From Mycoplasma zalophi (GTDB lineage Bacteria; Bacillota_I; Bacilli_A; Mycoplasmatales; Metamycoplasmataceae), in the NCBI RefSeq assembly GCF_018914005.1, contig NZ_JAHMHI010000001.1, positions 248,001 to 312,000 on the forward strand: DNA of 64,000 nucleotides, in the 5' to 3' direction. The notes below the pieces were generated by a model. That model was not told the origin of the DNA. It did not search any database and saw only the letters and a program-made list of their open reading frames with translations. A program made the translations under genes and the position numbers. Position 1 is the stretch's first letter. Each line of letters starts with the position of its first letter. Positions 9,445 to 19,210 of this stretch are shown one piece after another.

Positions 9445-9517
9445 AAAAATACCAAGCAAGTAACTATTTGCTTGGTATTTGAATTTAGAAATACATTAAA
9501 ATTTTGATGTTATTTTA
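9445..9517 (-). repeat. Duplicated 3' end module with terminator, copy 1
   Basis: AATACCAAGCAA/TTGCTTGGTATT hairpin (9447-9480) followed by about 35 conserved bases that end exactly at the stop codon of the upstream minus-strand gene (9515-9517). The same module is at 11615-11687 with few differences. Confidence 0.75.
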
Positions 9518-10360
9518 TTTATTTTTTGTATCTGCAATATCATTTATTAATAAAGAAATCAATCTAATAATTTTAGAATCTGCTTTTTCTAAACAATTTT
9601 TCTTACCTTCACTTCTCTTATCTGCACTATTTATTCAATACATATCACCTTGATTATTGGTTTTTTGATGAATTAATAAGGGAACTTGAACGTTATTTTT
9701 TAATTGTTGTCTATCAGATCAATAAAGAACTTCAAAGTTGTTATTTTCTTCATTGAATTCACCTCAAACAATTTCATTATCTCTTAATGCAAAATGATCT
9801 AGTTTATTTTCTTTTATTTTTTTTACTAAATTTAAATTTTTATATTCTTCATTTAATATATAATTAACATCTTTGTCAATAATTTCAAATTCATTAACTT
9901 CATAATCAAATTTTGCACTAATTTCTTTTGCATTTGTTCTTCTATATAAAATATCATGTGTACCAATAAAAAAACGACCTTTTTCTACATATTTAAGTAT
10001 TTTAGTTTGGTATTTCGTATTATTTTTTTCATTAGCACTTAGTTTTGTTACATCACTAATGAAAAATATAATTCCAAATATTTTTAATAAAGGGAATTTT
10101 AAAAAATCTTTAACTTTGTTTAGTGAAATAAATTTTATGTTTGGGTTTTGTTCAGAAAGTCTTTTTGTTATTTTGGATTTTGCTTGTGAATCATCCATTC
10201 AAACTAAAACTATTTTTTTATAGTTTATATATTTTATAAAATAAAATATTCGCATAAAAAAATTTCTAGCATCCTCATAATTACCAATTAAAAATCCAAA
10301 TACAACACTAATAAAATATGGAATAATATTTTCTAAAAAAAATGATAAAATTGGGTTCAT
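9515..10360 (-). CDS. Membrane-anchored protein of unknown function, coupled to GDPD
   Basis: The 281-residue protein starts at ATG 10360, which shares its A with the stop of the preceding phosphodiesterase gene (TAATG). One N-terminal transmembrane segment (PYFISVVFGFLIGNY) anchors it. Next come Rossmann-like alternating strands and helices: KKIVLVWMDDSQAK, IKFISLNKVKDFL, LKIFGIIFFISDVTKLS, then FFIGTHDILYRRTNAKEI, followed by acidic helical and Asn-rich parts. The first strand followed by DDS and the IGTHD segment could be ligand-binding, but I do not recognise the family. Tight coupling suggests that it works with the phosphodiesterase at the membrane. Confidence 0.7.
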
Positions 10361-11103
10361 TATAAATCTCTGGGGTCAAAATTTTCAAAAATTGTATTTG
10401 AAGATTTGTTTTTAAATTCTTGGTACTCTTTTTTATTTCTTATAGTCCAGGTTAAAATTGGTAATTTTGATTGTAATTTTTTAATTACTTTTGAATCTAA
10501 AAATTCTTTTTGATAATTTATAAAATCAGGTTCAGTTTTTTTATTCATTTTCATATTTTTTAAAAAAGATTTTTTTATAAAATTCATCTTTTCGTTTACA
10601 AAACCACCTGATAATTGACCCCTTATTACTTCAGGGTGGTTATTTTTAAATCATAGTAAAACGTAGGGATTAAATGATTGGATTACAAACTCCCCTTGAT
10701 AGTTTTTCAGTAACTCTCAACTTTCTTTTTCTAAATCGTAATTTTTTAAATCTCTTTTTTTATATTCAATCATTAATGGAACAGAACCATTAACTTTGTT
10801 TAATACATCTTTAAATAAAGGTATTTTTTCTGTTGTATTGTTTAAATTTAACAAATTTAATTCTTCATATGTGCAGTCTTCTATGTTTTTTTCTAAAGAA
10901 GTCATTCTTTTTAGAGAATCATCGTGGAAAACTACAATATTTTTATCTTTTAATATGTGAATATCTAATTCAATTGCAAAGTTATTTTTCATAGCATTTT
11001 CAAATGCTGAAATTGAATTTTCTGGATATTTTTCATTATGAAAACCTCGATGTGAAATATTATAAGTCATTACTCAATGATTGCTAGTTATTCTTGATTT
11101 CAT
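10360..11103 (-). CDS. Glycerophosphodiester phosphodiesterase (GlpQ-like)
   Basis: The 247-residue protein starts at ATG 11103 with AAGGA upstream and reads several UGA Trp codons; the later ATG at 11070 would also keep the catalytic part. GDPD-family motifs are complete: SHRGFHNEKYPENS (catalytic HRG...EN), ELDIHILKD (metal-binding E and D), VVFHDDSLKRMT (second catalytic His), PLMIEYK and the late WTIRNKKE. It has no signal peptide and so is probably cytoplasmic or membrane-associated. The family hydrolyses deacylated phospholipids such as glycerophosphocholine to glycerol-3-phosphate; in other mycoplasmas this feeds H2O2 production and gene regulation. Coupled to the membrane-anchored protein downstream. 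Confidence 0.88.
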
Positions 11104-11614
11104 ATACATCCTTAATTTAATAAATTTATATTTATATTACTTATATTAATTATAATATCAAGATTTTAATAAGCAAAAAAATATACTACATAGCACCACA
11201 AAATATACTGAAGTTATAATTTGGACTGTAATTTAATTACAATAAATTTGTTTAAAAATTTTATTACGTTAAAGCAACTTATAACAAATTACAAAAATAT
11301 ACAAATTTTTAGTTAAATTCATTAAAACTTTTGAAATTAAAATAAAAACAAATGAATGAGTTCTTGTTAAAAAGATTAAATCTACTAAAAACGACCAATT
11401 AATTAAAATGTATTTTGATGTAATCAATAAAATGATTTAATAAAACAGAAAAAGTAACCAAATATATAAGAATATACCAATTTACGCAATTAAATAGTAA
11501 TTAGTCTAAATAAAAAGTAAAAAACAATAATAATAATTTATGCTATAAAATTTCATAAAATAAGTTTTTCATAAATATCATTTTAAACAATATAAAAAAC
11601 CGCTTACTTATAAA
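11104..11614. other. Gene-free AT-rich stretch between two minus-strand operons
   Basis: No supported gene on either strand. It must hold the promoter of the phosphodiesterase operon near its left end (AT-rich, ATATTAATTATAAT-like sequence around 11140-11150). Confidence 0.45.
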
Positions 11615-11687
11615 AAAAATACCAAGCAAGTAAGTGTTTGCTTGGTATTTGAATTTAGAAATACACTAAAATTTTGATGCTATTTTA
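11615..11687 (-). repeat. Duplicated 3' end module with terminator, copy 2
   Basis: Near-identical to 9445-9517: the same ACCAAGCAAG...CTTGGT hairpin, the same GAATTTAGAAATACA following it, and it again ends at a stop codon (11685-11687), here of the Lon-like gene. Confidence 0.75.
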
Positions 11688-13883
11688 AAATAAAATTTTA
11701 TAGACTTCATCATAATGAGAAACTAAAACTATTTCTATGTCTTCTACAATTTTTGAATCAATAGTTTCTATATCTTTTTTATTGGAAATAGGAATAATAA
11801 ATTTTTTAATTCCTTGATTTTTATAAGCACCTTCTATTTTCTCTTTGATACCACCAACAGCTTGGGAATTACCATTTAGATCAATTGAACCAGTTATAGC
11901 TCATTGATTTGAGATAGGTTTGTTTTTTATTGTACTCAATAAAGAGGTTATAAAAGCTAAACCTGCACTATCTCCATCTGATGGAATATAGACATGAGAA
12001 AAAGAGAAAACAAACTGTAAATTATCTATGTTAGCATCTTCTAAGTCATATTCTTTTACTTTTGATCTTATAAAATGGTAAGCTTGATTAGAAGAAAATT
12101 TTACTGTATCAGTTACATTAGAAAGAAAATGAATGTGTTGGGTAGGGGGAATGTTAAAATATTGTTTTACAGAGTATATTCTTTGCACTCCTGAATTTAT
12201 TGAATTAGAAACAGCTAAACCATTAACATTACCGACTGATCACGTCTTGTATTTTTCGTTAGTCATTTCTTTATATTGTTCATATTTGCCAATTTCATTT
12301 GCAAATATCTTTTTGATAATTTCTTCTGTTACTAATTTGTTTTTATTATCTGTAAATAAATCTTGAAATACTATTCTAATATTTTCTTTTAAAGATCTAA
12401 CACCATCTTCAAAAAAAGAAATTTTTTCAATTAAAGTTTTAATTGCATTATCTTCAAAAACAAGTCTTTGATCAGTATTATTTGCATAAATATCATTAAA
12501 TTCTTTAATTATTTGTTTTGATGCTGAAATTTTTTGATCTAAGGTAAGTGGACCTAAATATATTACATTAAGTCTACTTCTTATATAGTCAGGAACATTA
12601 TTTATATCATTACTTGAAGTAATAAAGATAATTTTAGATAAATCATATTCAACATCTAAATATTTATCTAAAAATCTATCATTTTGCTTTTGATCCAATA
12701 TATCTAGTAATTCATTTTGACCTTTTGTATGTAGTTTATCAATTTCATCAAGCAAAATTAAGGGATTAGATACTCCTAAATCAATTAAAGTCTTCAAAAT
12801 TATTCCCGGACTATTAGAATTAGCAGATGAATCAAAATAATTATAATTACTTACATTTCCTAGTGAAATTTTTGCAAATTTTCTATTTATTACTTTTGCT
12901 ATTTGCTCACAAAAATATGTTTTTCCTATACCTGGTGGACCATCTAAAGCAAAAATTGTAACCTCTAATCTTTTATTTTCTTCTTCTTTTTCATTAAACA
13001 TATTTTTTTCTACAACTATTTTTCCGTTGTTTTCAAAAATAAAATTTTTTGATAAATCGCGAGTAACATTATTTGAAGACAAAATAAACTTTTCATAAGC
13101 TGAAACAATTTTTTCAAATGGACTATTTTTAAAGTTTTCAGGAATAGAAATAGATTTTAGTCTATCGTTTGTAACTTTTTTTCAAGGTAATTTTAAAAGA
13201 TATTCATTTTTTTCTTTTTCAATTATCAAAGAAGGCGATTTACCTTCTTTTTCTTCTGTGGTAATAATATCAATTAATTTGTTTTTATATCTATTTAAAA
13301 TATGTTGTGGAATGTAGTTTTCTTTATTTTCTGTATTTAATTGACTTAATATATCAGATAATTTATTAAAAACATAATCTGTCATTTTTTCTAGATTGTG
13401 AGATTTTAAATAATTTGTATAATAATCTTCAATATTAGAACCTAAAAATGAGGTTATTGTTTTTAAAATTATTGAATGCCAAGCTAAAATTTCATTAACT
13501 ATATCATTGTTAACATCATAAGATAAGATTTCTTCTTTGTTTTTTTTAAATAAAGAAGATTCATATAAAAATGGTTTGTTAATTTTTATAATTTGATCAA
13601 TTTCTTGAAATGATCTATAGATATTCAATGAGTTTTTGGCAATATTTTTATTTCATATTAATAGATCTGGTTTTCATTCATCTCAATTTAAAACCTTTAA
13701 CTCTATTTTGTTTAATGTATTATAGTTTTCCACATTAACAAGTTCTACTTGCAAATTATATTTTTCTTTTATATTTACTAAAAAAGAAGTTTTAACAATA
13801 TTTTTACTTTTATCAAAAATAAAAATATTGTTTTTTGAAAATACAAATACGTCATAATCAATATTTCAATCTATTTTTTTCAT
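11685..13883 (-). CDS. Lon-like AAA+ protease with a non-standard N-terminus
   Basis: The 732-residue protein starts at ATG 13883, 5 nt after AAAGGA, with multiple UGA Trp codons. The N-terminal 260 residues (beta-rich start IDWNIDYDVFVFSKN, then helical) do not look like the usual Lon substrate-binding domain. AAA+ module: Walker A GPPGIGKT at 315-322, Walker B LILLDEID around 375-382, sensor FITSSND, then RSRLNVIYLGPLT as in Lon. The protease domain has the catalytic Ser639 in PSDGDSAG and Lys680 in GGIKEK, so both catalytic residues remain. It is the last gene of an operon starting with two ClpB-like proteins, 9 nt after the second. Probably cytoplasmic ATP-dependent proteolysis; a partnership with the Clp-like proteins is inference from the operon. 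Confidence 0.8.
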
Positions 13884-13892
13884 AATTATCCT

Positions 13893-15779
13893 TTATTTTG
13901 TTATGTAAAATATATTCTCACCTTCAAAAAAGATTATAAATGTTTTATTTAATTCTTTGGTTTTTTCTATTTTCTCAATAACTAAATCTAATTTTTTTTC
14001 AATTAAATTTTTTATTCCTCTTATTCCAGCTTTATTTTCCATGTAATGTTTAATTAGAAAATATATGTATTTTTGCTTATTATTTTCTTCAAAATAAATT
14101 TTCTTTTTGCAATTTAAAAGTTTATTATCTATTAATAAATTAATAATTTTTTCAACACTTTGAATATCATATGGTCTAAATACAAGTATTTTGTCATAAA
14201 AGTATAAATTTTCTTTACCTATGAAATTTTCAAATAATTTACTGGTTTGTTTTTCAGAAAATGAATTATTTGAAATTAAATCATTAAATTTATTAGAAGT
14301 TGCAAAAATTACAAATTTATCTAAATTAATAATTGTGTTATTACTTGTTGTAAGTTTTCCAGAACTAATTATTTCAGTAAATAAAGGATGTTTAGTAAAA
14401 TCAGGATTTTTTTCAATTTCATCAAACAAAATAACACCTTCATCGAGCTCCACTATTTTTTGAGCCATAGAATCACTAAATTCTGGACCAATTCCGGTTA
14501 AAAACCTTAGTTCATTCATTTTATTGCTTAAATCAATACCGGAAATATTTATTGTAATTAATTTATCACCAAAAAACTCTTTTGCTACTTGCTTTACTAT
14601 TTCTGTTTTTCCTACACCTGATGATCCTATTAATAAAAAATTGGCAATAACTTTATCATTTGAAGAAAAATTAGCAAAATAAGGGTAGATGTAACTACAT
14701 ATTAATTCAACTTTATCATCCAAACCAATTAAAGTTTTTTTAATATTATTTTTCTTTTGAATAAAATCATCTTTACTTAATGTTGGTTGTGCTGGTAGTA
14801 AAAAAAGATCTGAATAAATATTTTTTATATTTTCGGTGCTTTTAGAATTTGAATTTCGCTTATTTGAATGTAAAAGTTGTTTAAATAAAAACTCTTTTTT
14901 TAAAAAATCTTGTACTTTTATTGGATGATCATAAACAAAATTTATTATTTCTTTTTTAGTTACATTGCTTTTTATATTACATATTTTTATAATTGCATTA
15001 TTTATCAAGTCTAGTTCATAATTTTTTATGTTTTTTGTATTTATTATTGATTTAAATATTTCATCAATAAAAAAATTATGACCATATGACTTCAAAGTAA
15101 ATTCATCAGTGTAACTAATTATTTGAACATTTTCTTTTTTTGCTATTTCACGCAGTAAAAATGCTGTATCATTTAACAAATTTTTGTTATGGTTATTTAT
15201 ATTGGATAGATTTGTTATAAAATCATTTATAACTAAAATAACTTTAATATTAGGAGCGCAGATTGAAGCAGAAGTAAAAAAATTATTTAGATTCTGCATA
15301 GCAATACTATAATATCCTCATTTATTTGACCCTCAACTTAATTCATTTGCAAGATTTAACCTTATAACACTGTATTTTTTTTCAAACGAAGCTTTTAAAA
15401 CATCATCTAATATATCATTAAAAGATTCTTTACTTTCGCTAATAAACAACACATTATTGTTATCATAAATTTCATTTTTTATTTTTTTAATCAAGTCATC
15501 AAATAACCCGCTTTTATTTTCATTTTTGTTATATTCTAGTAGTTTTACACTTTTTAAATTAATGAATTGTTTATAAAGATCATGTTTTGTTATATCATCA
15601 CTTTCGTTAATGGATAAGCCTGATATTTTATCACTTCAGTGTGGTTTTTTTTCTTCTTTTGGTCTTATGGAAATAGTATTAAATAAACTTTCTTCATCAA
15701 AATCAGTTGAAAAATCATCATTTATAAAGAAATCAAGATCATTATCTATATTATTTTGTGTTTTTGTTGCTTTTTTCAT
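13893..15779 (-). CDS. ClpB/ClpA-like AAA+ protein with one intact nucleotide site
   Basis: The 628-residue protein starts at ATG 15779, 2 nt after the preceding stop. A degenerate first AAA+ module (VLFISESKES in place of Walker A; IKVILVINDF as a Walker B-like strand) is followed by a good class-1 Clp/Hsp100 D2-like module: IGLDDKVELI entry motif, Walker A GSSGVGKT at 385-392, Walker B VILFDEIEK at 449-457, sensor FVIFATSNKF and a late FENFIGKENLYFYDKIL segment matching the PEFLNRIDEIV part of ClpB. A small helical tail ends the chain. No ClpP-docking loop is recognised. Likely an unfoldase or scaffold acting with the two flanking gene products. Confidence 0.75.
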
Positions 15780-15781
15780 TT

Positions 15782-17647
15782 CTAACCTTTGTCAATTACT
15801 ATTATTTCTCTATCCATTAAAACAAAATATATTGTTTGTTTAAGTTGATTATTTAAAATAAAATTACCAAGTGATTTGTTAAATTTTCTAAATACAAATT
15901 TTTCAAAATTCTGTAAGTCATCAAAATTATCCACAATAGTTAGTAAATAATTTTCAATAGAAATATCTAAATTCACATCTACATGTAGTGAATTATGTAG
16001 TTGTTTTTTGTATTTGAAAATGATATAGCGAATAATTGATAATTTATCGATATTTTTTTTCATCACTGTTAAATTTATTATTTCAGTTAGTCTTGTTATA
16101 AATTCTGGTGGTAAAAAATTATTTGAAAGCAAAACATTTAAATTAGTGTTTTGATTTGAATTTAAGTCTAGTATTTTTTCTAAATTTTTGTTGTTTATTG
16201 TAAATAGTAATAAATTTGATGAACAATGAATAGATTGTTTTTTGTTGTTTTCAATTATACCTTCATCTATTATTCTTAAAAATTTCTTAGAAATGTAATT
16301 ATTAATACTTTTAATTAAAATAGGTTTATTAAAATTTGTTAATATTAATGAAAACAATGAGTGCTTATTATCTACAATATTTCTATTTATTAAAAAATCT
16401 ATTTCATTTACGGTTGTTGTTTGACTAAAATTAATGGATATTCTTTTTGATTTTTCACCTTGTAAAGCATAATTAATTCAATCATAAATAACATCATTTA
16501 TGTAATTATTAGAATTTACTAATAAAACAGAAATCGGTTTTGTTTTTGTTATTTGATCTGAGGAAATTTTTTGTAAAATTATTTTCTTTATTTGTTCTTT
16601 TAGTTCAAAAGGAATAAATGAGATATTCTTATAATAATTTTCAAAGCGCAATATTACTTGTTTTTTTAAAGCATTGTAAGTGGTAAATTTATCTGTTTGA
16701 TTATTTAAATAATTTCAAAAATTATATAAATGTTCGTTGCTAATTTTTGAATTTGCTATATTTTTGTGTTTTAAATAATTTATATATTGAGAAAATGTTT
16801 TGTTTAAATTTTCGAATGTTCTATTTGCGATAAATGATTTTTGAAAATTAATTATGTTATCGTTAGATAAATTATAGTTATTATTTCGTGAATATTTTTT
16901 AAATGATAATGTGTTATATTCTTGTGTTTCATAAATATTTAAGTTTAAAATAAAATATAAAGAATCTTCTTTATATGAATCAAAGTAGCTAGTAAATTGT
17001 TGTGCAAACGGTTTTTGAACAATACTAATAATGTAATTTTCTTTGCTATATTCAAACAACTTATTACCATAGGTTATGGTTGAAGAAGAGCTATCTCCAA
17101 ATGTATATAATGATTCATTATAAATATCTAGTAACACAAACTTATTTGTGTTTTTTAGAAGAGTTTCAAATTCTCCGTATCATGAATCTAACGATATACC
17201 TGATGTATAAATTGAAAAGAATCCATTAAATAAAAAAGTGAAATAGTTTTCTTTAGCTAACTTTAAAGCTAAAACTTTCAAAAAATTTTCAATATCATAA
17301 CCTCTATCATAAATTATGATAATCTTTTTATTTAACTTAAGATTTTTAATAAGTTTGTGTAATTTATTATTTTCTGATTCGCTTATATCAACAAATGATT
17401 CATTTCAATAAGGTCGAAGACTTTGTAGAATTTGAGGTGTGTCACGAATATATAAAAATTCTGTATCATCATATGATAATTTATGTTCTCCGGAGTTTGC
17501 AAAAATATCATCATTATTAACTCGTATGAATTTTGATCATCGTTTTTCTTTTATCAAACTACATAACTCATACAATAAAGAATAATAAAATATTCATCCA
17601 TATTTATCAAATTTTTCACTGTCATATTCAAATTTTTTATCTATCAT
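15782..17647 (-). CDS. Degenerate ClpB-like AAA+ protein without Walker motifs
   Basis: The 621-residue protein starts at ATG 17647 (6 nt after AGGA; an ATG at 17653 sits too close to the RBS). Its layout parallels the next gene. The first module has KIIIIYDRGYDIENFLKVLA where Walker A should be, and FVLLDIYN as a Walker B-like strand. The second module has FIPFELKEQIKKII as entry motif and PISVLLVNSNNYINDV at 371-386 in place of Walker A, then LILTNFNKPI, LLLFTINNK and LPPEFITRLTEIINLTV, matching the ClpB D2 order. Neither site has GxxxxGKT or an acidic pair, so ATP hydrolysis is not expected. Probably a structural partner of the ATPase encoded 2 nt downstream. Homology is judged from motif order, not from an alignment. 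Confidence 0.65.
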
Positions 17648-17684
17648 CAGCATTCCTAAAATTTTAAAATTTTAATTTATAAAA

Positions 17685-17690
17685 ATTATA
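17685..17690 (-). promoter_or_regulatory. -10 box of the Clp-like/Lon-like operon
   Basis: TATAAT on the minus strand lies 37 nt before ATG 17647. No other promoter-like sequence is visible between the three genes. Confidence 0.5.
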
Positions 17691-17740
17691 TACTTTTTTT
17701 ACTATGCATTTAAATGAAAAATAATTATCACGTAACGTAT

Positions 17741-18433
17741 ATGAAATAAAAAACAAAAGTTCCTAGGGTAAATAAAAAACAAAAGTTCCAATTTGTAATA
17801 AAGTATTAACGTAATGATAAAAAGTAATTACGAAATTAACAAAAGATATCAATTGGAATATATAAAAAATAATCCAAAAGCAACAACTAGAACATTGTTG
17901 CTGGCATAACATTTCAACAAAAACGATTTATAAACTTAGAAAACAACTGACAAATAAAAGTCAAATAATAATTACGCATAAGAATTTAAAAAATCAGCAT
18001 TCAAGAAAAATTAGCGTTAGTCAAATTAATTGAATAATTAAACACTATTACTCTATATTTAACTGAAATATAAGGATAAATGTTTAGTTTTACTTAAACT
18101 GTAGATATTTTTATCAGTATGAAATACCTGAAGATCAAAGAAAAATATGACCTATGTTAGTATGATCAAAAATCTAAAAACACGCGGATGTTAGACATAT
18201 GGCATGAGTAAAAATGATAGAAAAGAAGCACACAAAAATTTAGCAAATTTATCTAAAAAAGATGAATCAAAAACCATAATGTTTATCAATAAAATTTCAA
18301 CAGAGCTCGATAAAAATATTGCTTTTGTGCAAAAAAAGGTGTTTATTTAAACTTGGAGAGATCACAAAATAAAAAACAAAAGTTCTCATTTATTGAGTTC
18401 AAAAAAAGTGGAACTTTTGTTTTTTATTTCACA
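17741..18433. mobile_element. Decayed insertion sequence with inverted ends
   Basis: Left end GAAATAAAAAACAAAAGTTCC (17743-17763) and right end GGAACTTTTGTTTTTTATTTC (18411-18431) are perfect inverted repeats. Between them, plus-strand coding fragments in several frames (NYEINKRYQLEYIKNN, ATTRTLLLAWHFNKN, SQINWIIKHYYSIF, MAWVKMIEKKHTK) are interrupted by many stops. I cannot fix the family. The left end is present twice in tandem (17743 and 17769) and an extra arm is at 18365, so the copy has been rearranged. Confidence 0.6.
18363..18433. repeat. Palindromic repeat, MITE-like copy 2
   Basis: Arms AAAATAAAAAACAAAAGTTC and GAACTTTTGTTTTTTATTT face each other across about 25 bases. It is nearly the reverse complement of 5448-5514. 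Confidence 0.7.
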
Positions 18434-18496
18434 GATTTATAAATTAGATTTAATAAAAATGCGTATTTATACAATAATTTTAAATAGAATATAAAA

Positions 18497-18526
18497 CAAA
18501 AACACCGCGTTTTTTGCGGTGTTTTT
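18497..18526. terminator. Strong GC-containing hairpin terminator
   Basis: AAAACACCGC and GCGGTGTTTT form a perfect stem with A-run and T-run on the two sides, so it can terminate in both directions. Confidence 0.8.
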
Positions 18527-18590
18527 AATTATAGTTAAAGTTTTGCTTAAAATTTAAAACCTTAGCTTTTATAATAATCTAGATTTTAAT

Positions 18591-18836
18591 TTACTTTGTG
18601 TTGTTAGTATTACCACATTTTGCATCTAACATTATTGCTATTTATATTCATTTTCATTAGTTTGGATATATAAATCTATAATTTCAAAATAATCTTTTAT
18701 TAAGTCATTTATTTTGCTTTGATGTTGTTTATAATCTGTATGATAATGATTATTTGCTCAAAATTAATCATCTTTAGTTAACTTATCGACTTTTTCTTTA
18801 AATTTTTTATATGGTGAATTATATCTATTAGGATAC
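18591..18836 (-). pseudogene. 3' fragment of a paralogue of the giant surface protein
   Basis: On the minus strand the fragments read KKFKEKVDKLTKDD, stop, FWANNHYHTDYKQHQSKIND, LIKDYFEIIDLYIQTNENEYK and, after a frameshift, IMLDAKCGNTNNTK. They match the C-terminus of the 2289-residue protein at 27685 (DDFWRHQNKINKAIETYFEVIDKYYV, then LLLWDAKGSEAKNTN, each in pieces). Only about 80 codons remain, with one stop and a frameshift. Confidence 0.7.
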
Positions 18837-18845
18837 GTAAACAAC

Positions 18846-18870
18846 AACACCCTTTAAAGCAGGTGTTTTT
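18846..18870 (+). terminator. Hairpin with T-run
   Basis: AACACC/GGTGTT stem followed by TTTTTTT. From 18871 to 19210 I see only AT-rich sequence that must contain the hsdR promoter. Confidence 0.5.
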
Positions 18871-19210
18871 TTAATAATGTAATATACAAGAAACCATTTA
18901 ATAATTGCTAATATAAAGATTATCTATATTTAATTTATTTATAATAAATAAAATATATGAAAAAAATGATAAAATATGCTTATAAATTAATATAGTGAGT
19001 ATGACAAAATTTATGTGATTTAATAATTTACATATTATTTTGTTAATACTGTAAAAAATAATTGATTACACAAACTCACCAAAACATCTAATATTTACAA
19101 AATTGATAAATCTAATCACCTAATCTCGATTATTGTAGAAAATAGCCAATTTTATAATTTATGTTTTGATATTGTTGCGCTTAATAAGCAAAATATGGAG
19201 AGTGAATATT

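Noticed and set aside
13182..15299. Frameshifted or split Lon and Clp genes
   Set aside because: Apparent breaks are all UGA codons; with UGA as Trp each frame is continuous.
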